A stretch of DNA of 64,000 bases from Brevibacterium linens ATCC 9172. Lineage in GTDB: Bacteria; Actinomycetota; Actinomycetes; Actinomycetales; Brevibacteriaceae. Below are positions 56,728-64,000 of this stretch, piece by piece; position 1 is the stretch's first letter; every line of letters begins with the position of its first letter. Made by a program: the position numbers and the translations under genes. The notes under the pieces were generated by a model. That model was not told the origin of the DNA and did not search any database. It worked only from the letters and a program-made list of their open reading frames with translations. The stretch covers positions 62,001-126,000 of the forward strand of contig NZ_FXYY01000004.1 in the NCBI RefSeq assembly GCF_900169165.1, written 5' to 3'.

Positions 56728-57651
56728 GTGGCATCTCAGCAGCACGGCCGCCGCGCCGCGAACGTCAAGGCCAAAACACCACTGACCGAGTTGAGCGAAC
56801 TGCTCGCTGCGAACTCCGGCGCATTCGGCCGCCGCGCCGCAGTCGTCGCCGCCAGCGGCGGACTGCTCACCGCAGCGGTCCTCCCCGCTGCCGGACAGGG
56901 AACCGACGACGAGGCGAAGGTCGCGGCTGAGTCCGAGAAGCAGGCGCCCGTCGAGTTCAAGAACCAGACACCGACGATCGACGCCGGCGGTTCATCGGAG
57001 AAGGGCGACCAGGAGGCTGAGGTCACCGTCGACACAGACCTCGTCACCGCCGAAGCCGCTCCCAAGCCGAAGCCCAAACCGAAGCCGAAACCTGAGCCGA
57101 AGGAGGAGCCGGAGACGACCGTCGCAGAGCCGGCGCCTGCCGAGGAGCCGGAGGAGGAGCCGGAGGAGGAGCCGAGCGAGTCCTCGGACGATGGTTCGTC
57201 CGATTCCCCCGGCACCAGCGATGAGGGTCCAGCCGATTCGGGCGATGACAAGAGCAAGGACGACAGCGCGGACTCGGGTTCCGGGGGTGTCGAGGTCCCG
57301 GACGGCTCGAAGGCCGAGCAGGTCATCGCCATCGCAAAACAGTACGTCGGCACGCCATATGTGTTGGGCGGGACGTCGCCCAGCGGTTGGGACTGCTCGG
57401 GCTACACCTCATACGTCTACGGCAAGGTGGGGGTGAATCTTCCGCGGACGTCTTCGGCTCAGAAGGGTGCCGGGCAGATCGTCTCGGCATCCGAGGCGAA
57501 GGCCGGAGACATCATCTGGTCGCCGGGGCACATCGGCATCTACGCGGGCGACGGAATGATGTACGACGCAGGGAACACGCGCGTGAACACCAGCTACCGC
57601 AGCGTCGATTGGATGACTCAGCAGGGCGCCCAGTTCGTCCGCGTCCTCTGA
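56728..57651 (+). CDS. Secreted NlpC/P60 peptidoglycan endopeptidase
   Basis: 307 residues, GTG start after GAGAGGA. An N-terminal export-type helix (about 45-60, LLTAAVLPAAGQG) after a charged region, then a Pro/Lys and Pro/Glu-rich stalk (about 112-155), an Asp/Ser-rich segment, and a C-terminal NlpC/P60 domain (about 195-307). Cys223 in WDCSGYTSYVYG and His268 in SPGHIGIYAG are catalytic. It cuts peptidoglycan peptide bridges, as RipA-type enzymes do. Preceded by MtrA-type boxes. Confidence 0.9.
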   Translation: MASQQHGRRAANVKAKTPLTELSELLAANSGAFGRRAAVVAASGGLLTAAVLPAAGQGTDDEAKVAAESEKQAPVEFKNQTPTIDAGGSSEKGDQEAEVTVDTDLVTAEAAPKPKPKPKPKPEPKEEPETTVAEPAPAEEPEEEPEEEPSESSDDGSSDSPGTSDEGPADSGDDKSKDDSADSGSGGVEVPDGSKAEQVIAIAKQYVGTPYVLGGTSPSGWDCSGYTSYVYGKVGVNLPRTSSAQKGAGQIVSASEAKAGDIIWSPGHIGIYAGDGMMYDAGNTRVNTSYRSVDWMTQQGAQFVRVL

Positions 57652-57726
57652 TTCCCACAACAGCACTGAGTCCCGCAGCGGCTCTGAGCTGTCTTCTCAA
57701 CTCGGAGGAGCCCCTCAACTCCAGGG

Positions 57727-57754
57727 ACACCCCTCGCCGGCTGGCGAGGGGTGT
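57727..57754 (+). terminator. Intrinsic terminator of the NlpC/P60 gene
   Basis: ACACCCCTCGCC and GGCGAGGGGTGT form perfect 12-bp arms with a 4-base loop, followed by TCTCGTCT, about 75 bases past the stop codon. Confidence 0.8.
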
Positions 57755-57810
57755 TCTCGTCTCCGAATCCTTGGCGCTGCGGGGCTTCTCGGCCCCGAGG
57801 GGTCACAGGA

Positions 57811-57875
57811 GCGAGTTCCGGACGATCCGTGCGGGATTCCAGGTGGTTTTCCAGCACGCATCGTCCGGAACTCGC
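57811..57875. repeat. Inverted repeat between nlpC and nagZ-like genes
   Basis: GCGAGTTCCGGACGAT... and its complement at 57851-57875 form 25-base arms with two mismatches, around a 15-base loop. Lies in the convergent gap. Confidence 0.7.
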
Positions 57876-57880
57876 ACAGT

Positions 57881-57960
57881 CGGCTGCGGTCGGCCCTGGT
57901 CGGCCCTGGTCAGCCCCGGTCGGCCCCGTTCGGCCCTGGTCAGCCCCGGCCGGCCGTGCT
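57881..57960. repeat. 10-bp tandem repeat array next to the nagZ-like stop codon
   Basis: Eight 10-bp units related to CGGCCCTGGT, with exact spacing, end at the stop codon of the NagZ-like gene. The exact 10-bp period is one helical turn. No coding or CRISPR features. Confidence 0.75.
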
Positions 57961-59597
57961 CACCCGCAGTCGGGGGCCTTGTCGCTGCCGTCGTATTCGG
58001 CAGGCAGCTGACCCGATGCTTCGAGGTCGCCTTTCAGCCACTTCGCCACGGCTCGCAGCGCATAGGGGTTCGAATCGTATGCGGTCACCGCAGACTTCGC
58101 CGGAGTGCTGCGCATCGTCCACGGAGCGGCGGTGCCGACGGCCACCTCGGCCGACGTCGACGGGCTCAGACTCACGGAGGTTCCACCGGATCCGACGGTG
58201 AGGTCTTCGGCCTCGGCCGCTTCCTTCAGCGCTGCCTTCTCCTTGTCGCTGCCGCCGACGATCGAGATCGAATCGGTGCCTGTGAAGGAGCATTCGCCCT
58301 TGAGCACGGTCAGCGACTTGTCGGCGACTTCGGTGAGGACCTTCTGCGGATCCTTCGCATCCGAGTCCCCGGCCCGCACGCTCTTCTGCGCTTCGGCGGT
58401 GGCCAGCTGTGCGGCGACGACGCGTTCGGACTTCTCGACGAGGTCCTTCTTCTTCAGCGTCCCGTCCCCCATCGCCGTGACGATCGCCTTCTGCGCGGCC
58501 GCCGAATCCGGGGGCATGAGCGCGATATCGGCTCCGGCGGCGAGCGCCTTGACGGTCTCTCCGCCCTTGAGGTTCTGCGGCACGGCTTTCATGTTCAGGG
58601 CATCCGTGGTGATGACACCGTCATAGTCGAGGGTCTCCCGCAGCGCCGAGTAGGCCTTCTTGTTCAACGTCGCGGGCGTCGTCTTCGCATCGGGCAGACC
58701 GATATGCCCCATCATCACCATCGGCACTCCGGCCTTGACCGCGGACTTGAATGGCAGGAGATCCGAATCCTGCATCTCCTCGATCGACTTCTCCGACACC
58801 GGCAGGCTCTCGTGCGAATCGACGCCGAGGCGGCCGTGTCCCGGGAAGTGCTTCGCCGAGCTCGACACTCCACCGGACCGGTATCCCTCGACGGCGTCGG
58901 CGACGACCTCGGCGACATCCTCGTGGTCGGTGCCGCCCGAACGGACGTTGATCGCCTTGTCCTTCGGCCCGACCGTCACGTCGGAGTCCGGAGCGAAGTC
59001 GATGGTGAAGCCCAGATCGGTGAGGTTCCGCCCCTGCACGGTCGTGGCGTCGGTGATGAGATCGGAATCATCAGTCGCGGCTAAGCCCATGAGCGGCGGG
59101 AACGGCAGCGCAGCGGTGCCCAGGCGTGACACCGGGCCGCCCTCCTGGTCGACGCCGATCGATACGGGCTGGCCCTTCGTCCGTGCCCCGGAGATCTGAC
59201 CGGTCAGTTCCGTGACCTGGTCCTTCGTCGGGTTCTCCGACAGGTTGTAGCCCATGACGATGACCCCGCCGAGGTGGTTCTGCTTGACCATGTCCACCGG
59301 GGTCTGCGTGTCCGTGCCTTCCCAGGTGCCGATGATGAGAGACCCGGCGAGCTCCTCGTCGGAGAAGCCTGCGACGATGTCCGCGGCCTCGTCCTCGAAA
59401 TCGGCCGAATCCGCGTCGGCAGGGTCGTCGAGGGACGATTCGGTCTGGGCTTCAGACTGTGCTTGGGTCTGAGCACCCGAATCGGCGGAGGAATTCTGTC
59501 CGGCCGTGGAGGATTCGGGGGCTGACGCTCCGCCGGAACAACCGACGAGCGAGAGAGTCGTGGTCAGGGCCAGAATGCTCAGGCGAGAACGCAACAT
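57960..59597 (-). CDS. Glycoside hydrolase family 3 lipoprotein (NagZ-like beta-N-acetylhexosaminidase)
   Basis: 545 residues. Lipoprotein signal (SLVGCSGG lipobox), a Ser/Ala/Gln linker, then the GH3 domain with GVDQEGGPVSRL and KHFPGHGRLGVDSHESLP, which holds the NagZ His/Asp pair, and the DGVITTDALNMKA nucleophile Asp. A C-terminal domain follows (about 400-545). It trims N-acetylglucosamine from muropeptides outside the cell. Confidence 0.87.
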   Translation of the reverse strand: MLRSRLSILALTTTLSLVGCSGGASAPESSTAGQNSSADSGAQTQAQSEAQTESSLDDPADADSADFEDEAADIVAGFSDEELAGSLIIGTWEGTDTQTPVDMVKQNHLGGVIVMGYNLSENPTKDQVTELTGQISGARTKGQPVSIGVDQEGGPVSRLGTAALPFPPLMGLAATDDSDLITDATTVQGRNLTDLGFTIDFAPDSDVTVGPKDKAINVRSGGTDHEDVAEVVADAVEGYRSGGVSSSAKHFPGHGRLGVDSHESLPVSEKSIEEMQDSDLLPFKSAVKAGVPMVMMGHIGLPDAKTTPATLNKKAYSALRETLDYDGVITTDALNMKAVPQNLKGGETVKALAAGADIALMPPDSAAAQKAIVTAMGDGTLKKKDLVEKSERVVAAQLATAEAQKSVRAGDSDAKDPQKVLTEVADKSLTVLKGECSFTGTDSISIVGGSDKEKAALKEAAEAEDLTVGSGGTSVSLSPSTSAEVAVGTAAPWTMRSTPAKSAVTAYDSNPYALRAVAKWLKGDLEASGQLPAEYDGSDKAPDCG

Positions 59598-59636
59598 GTC
59601 CCCATGCTAGACGTTCTCGCCTGCGTGTCGCCTGGG

Positions 59637-61181
59637 TCAGAGCTCGTCGTGAGCGGCCAGGCGGCGTGCGGTCTCCTTCGCTCCCCGTTCGTGCAGCGAT
59701 GTCAGTGCCTTGAGATACGGTTCGGTGAACCTCGGCTCCTCGGCCAGCGGTCCGAAGAACTGTTCCTGCCGGACGAATGCCAGCGGGTCCTCTCCCTGTG
59801 TCGCCGCCACTGTCTGCAGTTCGTCGGCATAGCGGTCGACGATGGTGAACCGACCGCCGGTCTCATCATGCCCTTCGGCATAGCGGGCCCACGAGGCGCA
59901 GATCGCCGCGGCCACCTCGATCGGGTGGCCCGAGGCGAGGTTGTCCTTGACGACCGGCAGCAGCCATTTGGGGATCCGGTCAGACGACTCCGCGCCGAGG
60001 CGGGCGAGGGTGTCGCGGATCTCCGGGTTGCTGAACCGTTCGATGAGGGAGTCCTTGTAGGCGTCCAGGTCGATTCCGGGCAGCGGTGCCAGACTCGGTG
60101 TGCCTTCCTCATCCATGTATCGGCGCAGGTAGACGGGGATGTCCGGGTTCGCCATCGCCTCGTGGGCGAAGGTGTATCCGCCGAGGAGGCCGAAGTACGC
60201 GAGCCCCTGATGCCCGGAGTTGAGCAGGCGCAGCTTCATGTGCTCATAGGGCTGCACATCGTCGACGACCTGCACCCGTGCCTCCTCATAGGGCGGACGA
60301 CCAGAGGTGAATTCGTCTTCGAGCACCCATTGGAAGAACGGTTCGGCGACGACCGGCCAGGCATCGGCCACGCCCGTGTCGGCCACCAGATCGGCGCGGT
60401 CACCGTCGGTGGTGGCCGGGGTGATGCGGTCGACCATCGAGTTCGGGAACGCCACGGACTCGGCGATCCAGTCGGCGAGTTCGGCATCGACGAGACGAGC
60501 GAAGGCCGAGAACATCTTCGCCGCCACATCGCCGTTCTCCGAGATGTTGTCACACGACTGCACGGTGAACGGAGCGATACCGGCCGCGCGTCGCGCCCGC
60601 AGCGCGGAGACGACATAGCCGAAAACCGTCGCCGGCAGTGCGCCCGCCCGCAACGCCTCGACATCGGCGACGATCGTCGGCTCTTGCGTGATGAACTCTC
60701 CGGTGACGGGGTTGACGTTGTATCCGCCTTCGGTGACGGTGAACGAGACGATCCGGATCGCCTCATCGGTGAGCAGATCGAGCAGTCCGGCCGGGTCATC
60801 GGGTCCGAATCGGTAGTCGATGATCGACCCGATGACCCGCCGTTCCTTGGTTCCATCGGCGTGTTTGAGGGTGAGCGTGTACAAGTGATCCTGGTCGGCG
60901 AGCGCATCGCGCATGGCCACATCGTGGGGCAGCACTCCGGCTCCGACGATCCCCCAGTCGGCGGCGAGTCCAGCACCGAGCAGGTCGTCGAGGACCATCG
61001 CCATATGGGCGCGGTGGAATCCGCCGACTCCGAAGTGGACGATGCCGGGACTCACGGCCGAGCGATCATAGGTGGGAACGGCGATGCCGTGGTCGGCCAT
61101 TTCGGCGAGGTTCTCCGTGGTCAGGGCCAAGGGGGTCGCGCCTCGGCGAGGATCGGACGGTGCGGTGTGTGGTGCGGTCAT
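59637..61181 (-). CDS. Mannitol/polyol dehydrogenase (long-chain MDR family)
   Basis: 514 residues from the ATG at 61179-61181, overlapping the permease stop (ATGA). GVGGFHRAHMA (NAD-binding), VTEGGYN, NSMVDRITP and the catalytic KLRLLNSGHQGLAYFG are the mannitol 2-dehydrogenase / fructuronate reductase signature. It is the last gene of a sugar-alcohol ABC operon, so it oxidises the imported polyol to a ketose. Mannitol, sorbitol and arabitol are all possible. Confidence 0.92.
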   Translation of the reverse strand: MTAPHTAPSDPRRGATPLALTTENLAEMADHGIAVPTYDRSAVSPGIVHFGVGGFHRAHMAMVLDDLLGAGLAADWGIVGAGVLPHDVAMRDALADQDHLYTLTLKHADGTKERRVIGSIIDYRFGPDDPAGLLDLLTDEAIRIVSFTVTEGGYNVNPVTGEFITQEPTIVADVEALRAGALPATVFGYVVSALRARRAAGIAPFTVQSCDNISENGDVAAKMFSAFARLVDAELADWIAESVAFPNSMVDRITPATTDGDRADLVADTGVADAWPVVAEPFFQWVLEDEFTSGRPPYEEARVQVVDDVQPYEHMKLRLLNSGHQGLAYFGLLGGYTFAHEAMANPDIPVYLRRYMDEEGTPSLAPLPGIDLDAYKDSLIERFSNPEIRDTLARLGAESSDRIPKWLLPVVKDNLASGHPIEVAAAICASWARYAEGHDETGGRFTIVDRYADELQTVAATQGEDPLAFVRQEQFFGPLAEEPRFTEPYLKALTSLHERGAKETARRLAAHDEL

Positions 61182-62137
61182 TTGACGGCTCCCATGGACA
61201 GGCCCTGGACGAGTTTGTCCTGGGCGGCGATTCCGGCCACGAGCACGGGCACGGAGATGATGAGCGAGGCAGCGCACACCTGCGACACGAACAGGCCCTG
61301 GGAGGTGACGAAGCTGGTGAGGAACACGGGTGCCGTCGACGCCGCCGTGGAGGTGAGCACGGTGGCGAAGAGGAGTTCGTTCCACGAGAAGATGAAGCAG
61401 ATCAGTGCGGTCGCGGCCAGTCCGGGGGCGGTCAGCGGCAGCAGGATCTGGACGAACACGCGCGGCAGACGGGCACCGTCGAGTTCGGCGGCTTCGAGGA
61501 CTTCGACGGGCACCTCGGCGAGGAAGGAGCGCATCATCCACACCGCGATCGGCATGTTCATCGCCGAGTAGATGATGATGAGCAGCAGCCAGGTGTCGAG
61601 GATGCCGAAGGATTTCGCGACGAGGTAGACGGGCAGGAGGCCCGCAACCATCGGCAGCATCTTCGTCGACAGCAGGAAGAACAGCACGTCCGACCAGCGT
61701 TCGATGCGGCGGATCGCCAGCGAGTATGCGGCCATCGTGGACAGGACGAGGACGATGAGCGTCGAGACGATCGCGGCGACCGCGGAGTTGATGAGGAACG
61801 GCCACGGGTTCGCGCCGTTGCCGCCGCCGAAGAAGTTGACGAAGGACTCCAGCGTCAGTGGGGCGAAGTAGCTCGGCGGGTTCGTCGAGGCGTCGGTTTC
61901 GGCGTGCAGACTGGTCAGCAGCATCCACAGCAGGGGTGAGACGAACAGGAGTCCGACGCACCAGGCCAACAGGCCGAGCAGGATCTTGCCGGCCCGCCCC
62001 TGGCCGGGCCGCCTCGGTGCGTTCGCCTTTCGCCGAGGCGGCTCGACCGATCCGGGTGAGCCGGGGTCGGTCGCGGCGGGGGTGACGCCGGGGGCAGGGC
62101 GCGTGTTCAACGGCGCCCGGGTCTCGTGGGTGCTCAT
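61178..62137 (-). CDS. Polyol ABC transporter permease 2 (MalG-like)
   Basis: 319 residues from the ATG at 62135-62137. Six membrane helices; the EAAELDGA-type loop (EVLEAAELDGARLPRVFVQILLP) is the permease coupling motif. A 40-residue Pro/Arg-rich N-terminal extension contains an inverted pair of the CCGCCTCGG-type motif. It partners the following permease gene and the dehydrogenase operon. Confidence 0.9.
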   Translation of the reverse strand: MSTHETRAPLNTRPAPGVTPAATDPGSPGSVEPPRRKANAPRRPGQGRAGKILLGLLAWCVGLLFVSPLLWMLLTSLHAETDASTNPPSYFAPLTLESFVNFFGGGNGANPWPFLINSAVAAIVSTLIVLVLSTMAAYSLAIRRIERWSDVLFFLLSTKMLPMVAGLLPVYLVAKSFGILDTWLLLIIIYSAMNMPIAVWMMRSFLAEVPVEVLEAAELDGARLPRVFVQILLPLTAPGLAATALICFIFSWNELLFATVLTSTAASTAPVFLTSFVTSQGLFVSQVCAASLIISVPVLVAGIAAQDKLVQGLSMGAVK

Positions 62138-63075
62138 GAGTTCTCCTCCTTGAGCAGGGTCGATGCGGTGCGCAGGGCGAAGGTCGCGATGATGAGCGAG
62201 GCGATGACGACGATGACGCCGACGGCGGAGGCGACTCCGTAGTCCTGGGCGACGAAGAACTCCTGGTAGATGACGTACGGCAGAGTGGCGGTGCCGAGCC
62301 CGCCGGAGGTCATGGTGAAGACCATGTCGAAGTTCTGGACGATGTAGATCGTGCCCAGCAGTGCGGCGAGTTCGATGTATCGGCGCAGGTGGGGCAGCGT
62401 GATGAAGCGGAAGGTCTGCCAGTGTCCGGCCCCGTCGACCAGGGCCGCCTCGTAGACGTCCATGGGTCGTGACTGCAGTCCGGCGAGCATGATGAGCATC
62501 ATGAACGGCGTCCACTGCCAGACGAGGACGATCCCGATGCCCAGCAGGGGGTTCGAGGTCATGAGGTCCGGCTGCGGGGCGTTGTCACCGAACACGGTCG
62601 TCAGCAGCCCGTTGATCAGTCCGTACGAGGGGTTGAAGATCGCATGTTTGAACAGCAGTGCCGCGGCGACGGGGACGACGAGGAACGGGGTGATCATCAG
62701 GGTGCGGACGAAGCCGCGGCCGATGAACTTCCGATCGAGCAGCAGGGCGATGCCCAGGCCCAGCAGTGCCGAGGCCAGCACGACGCCGACGGTGAGCCCG
62801 ACGGTGACCATGACGGCCTTGAGCAGGTCTGCATCGGTGAAGACGGTGACATAGTTGGCCACGGTGCCGAAGCTGATGTCATCGGGGTAGGCGGCGTTCC
62901 AGTTCATGAACGAGATGATGATCGTGATCGCGAACGGAATCTGGGTGACGAGGATGACGAAGATCAGCGCCGGCAGCATGGGCGCACGTTTGAGCCATCG
63001 GTCCTTGGCACGGGGTTTCGGCGGCGTGATCGGCTGTGATGCACGCTCGGCGGCGGGAGCTGACACTTCGAACAT
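62134..63075 (-). CDS. Polyol ABC transporter permease 1 (MalF-like)
   Basis: 313 residues, six membrane helices, with the EAALVDGAGHWQTFRFITLPHLRR coupling loop. Overlaps permease 2 by four bases. It forms the membrane channel with that protein; the ATPase (often a shared MsiK-type) is not in the window. Confidence 0.9.
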   Translation of the reverse strand: MFEVSAPAAERASQPITPPKPRAKDRWLKRAPMLPALIFVILVTQIPFAITIIISFMNWNAAYPDDISFGTVANYVTVFTDADLLKAVMVTVGLTVGVVLASALLGLGIALLLDRKFIGRGFVRTLMITPFLVVPVAAALLFKHAIFNPSYGLINGLLTTVFGDNAPQPDLMTSNPLLGIGIVLVWQWTPFMMLIMLAGLQSRPMDVYEAALVDGAGHWQTFRFITLPHLRRYIELAALLGTIYIVQNFDMVFTMTSGGLGTATLPYVIYQEFFVAQDYGVASAVGVIVVIASLIIATFALRTASTLLKEENS

Positions 63076-63138
63076 CCTTCGTCGGGTGAGTGGTTCGGCA
63101 GGGCCGGGGCCGGTCCGGTGTCACGGACCGACCGGGGC

Positions 63139-63175
63139 CGCCTCGGGGAGGGCAATCGTCACCCGCCCCGAGGCG
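63139..63175 (-). repeat. Hairpin after the binding-protein gene
   Basis: CGCCTCGGGG and CCCCGAGGCG form 10-bp perfect arms (plus three more pairs after one mismatch) right after the binding-protein stop. Another inverted pair of the GCCTCGG-type motif in an intercistronic gap; could uncouple the abundant binding protein from the permeases. Confidence 0.65.
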
Positions 63176-63180
63176 ATCGG

Positions 63181-64000
63181 TCACTTCTTGTACTTGTCTC
63201 CGACCTTCTCGGCTTCCTTCTGTCCCTTCTCCAGTGCCTTGTCGACGGTCGTGCGTCCGGCGATGGCGGAGCTGACGTCTTCGGAGATGCCCGTGGCGAG
63301 GTCCGCGAATTCGGGGATCGTCACGAACTGGACGCCCAGCGTCGGGCGCGGCTGCACGCCCGGGTTCTCGGGATCGGCCGAGTTGATGGCGTCCTCCGTC
63401 TGCTGATAGAAGGGTTCGGCGGCCTTCTGGTACTCGGGGTTCTCGTACGTCGAGGTGCGCTTGCCGGCCGGTACGTGCTGCCAGCCGAGCTCCTCGGCGA
63501 CGGTCTCCTCGTAGTCCTTCGACGAGGCCCAGGCGACGAACTGCTTCGCCGCGTCCTGGTTCTTGCCCGCTGCCTGGATTCCCCATGCCCAGGTGTAGAG
63601 CCAGGAGCTCGAATCCGTCTCCTTCACCGGGGCGGCGACGTAGCCGATCTTGCCCTTGACGGGAGAGTCATCGGCTTCGAGGGTGCCGGTGGCGGCCGTC
63701 GAGTCGTACCACATGGCGACCTTGCCCTGCTGCAGGTTCGTCAGGCATTCGGTGTAGCCGGCCTGCGGGGCGCCGGATTCGCCGTGGTCCTTGATGAGGT
63801 CGACGTAGAAGTTCGTCGCTTCCTTGAATTCCTTGGAGTCGACCTGGGCATTCCAGTCCTCGTCGAACCAGGTTCCGCCGAAGGTGTTGACCACGGTCGT
63901 CAGCGGGGCGAACATCTCACCCCAGCCGGGCAGTCCGCGCAGGCAGATGCCCTTCGTGCCCTTCTCCGCACCGTCGACCTTCGCCGCGAGCTTCGCGACT
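63181..64000 (-). CDS. Extracellular sugar/polyol-binding protein, C-terminal part
   Basis: C-terminal 272 codons of a solute-binding protein; the frame runs through the right edge. The sequence WGEMFAPLTTVVNTFGGTWFDEDWN and GKVAMWYDSTAATGTLE and the WGIQAAGKNQDAAKQFVAWAS segment are typical of the type 1 (sugar/polyol) family. It starts the polyol operon and is followed by a hairpin and the permeases. The signal peptide is outside the window. Confidence 0.9.
   Translation of the reverse strand, partial: VAKLAAKVDGAEKGTKGICLRGLPGWGEMFAPLTTVVNTFGGTWFDEDWNAQVDSKEFKEATNFYVDLIKDHGESGAPQAGYTECLTNLQQGKVAMWYDSTAATGTLEADDSPVKGKIGYVAAPVKETDSSSWLYTWAWGIQAAGKNQDAAKQFVAWASSKDYEETVAEELGWQHVPAGKRTSTYENPEYQKAAEPFYQQTEDAINSADPENPGVQPRPTLGVQFVTIPEFADLATGISEDVSSAIAGRTTVDKALEKGQKEAEKVGDKYKK

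Noticed and set aside
57881..57960. CRISPR array
   Set aside because: Units are 10 bp with no spacers and no cas genes.
59604..61571. 655-residue plus-strand open frame opposite the polyol dehydrogenase
   Set aside because: Antisense shadow; dehydrogenase motifs are all on the minus strand.

Overview
The window is high-GC actinobacterial chromosome. Gene content (nrdHIE class Ib reductase, ftsEX with an M23 peptidase, smpB/ssrA, an actinobacterial Tad pilus set, punA-pmmB, ispE/rsmA) and protein similarity point to Micrococcales, most likely a Brevibacterium-like organism; the genus is inference. No prophage, IS element, CRISPR array, rRNA or tRNA was seen; the only RNA gene recognised with confidence is tmRNA.

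Layout. 1-0.83 kb: nrdH-nrdI-nrdE (minus, nrdE cut by the window edge) behind a pair of NrdR boxes. 1.5-6.8 kb: a tightly overlapping MoxR/DUF58/VWA/VWA/TPR (Bat-like) operon, then a HisC/Pat-like aminotransferase. 8.1-15.9 kb: a catabolic island with a PucR regulator divergent from ureohydrolase, ThDP enzyme and Na+/solute symporter genes, followed by a second ThDP enzyme with its own promoter and structured leader. 15.9-17.0 kb: a decayed sensor-kinase remnant and an SdpI-family gene. 17.2-22.8 kb (minus): prfB, ftsE, ftsX, M23 peptidase, smpB, tmRNA. 22.9-24.1 kb: flavohemoglobin hmp broken by one frameshift. 24.5-33.2 kb: Tad pilus genes and a large FtsK/EccC-like ATPase. 33.2-45.2 kb: a nucleoside salvage region, with punA and a phosphosugar mutase on plus and bmp-ABC transporter-cdd-deoA-deoC on minus. 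45.5-57.7 kb: Uup-like ABC-F, DksA-like protein, acyltransferase, homocysteine methyltransferase, class V aminotransferase, ispE, rsmA, a THUMP-like methyltransferase, sulfurtransferase and an NlpC/P60 wall hydrolase. 58-64 kb (minus): a NagZ-like lipoprotein and a polyol ABC transporter with a mannitol-type dehydrogenase (binding-protein gene cut by the right edge).

How genes work together. The nucleoside block imports nucleosides (lipoprotein, ATPase, two permeases), deaminates cytidine, phosphorolyses nucleosides (deoA, punA), isomerises the sugar phosphate (mutase) and cleaves deoxyribose 5-phosphate (deoC). The 8-14 kb block can be read as uptake of a guanidino compound, ThDP-dependent decarboxylation and urea release. 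Several cell-wall genes (ftsEX/peptidase, NlpC/P60, NagZ) are scattered along the window.

Non-coding structure is the most unusual part. A 56-bp near-perfect palindrome occurs three times, each copy 3-4 bp after a stop codon. A 13-mer, GCCGCCTCGGCGA, recurs singly in intergenic DNA and in Ala/Ser protein linkers, and related sequences form inverted pairs as hairpins after genes. Specific operators are visible: NrdR boxes, two TCCA-N3-TGGA sites 30 bp apart in the pucR intergenic region, a dyad over the hmp promoter, and MtrA-type GTnAC repeats over the nlpC promoter.
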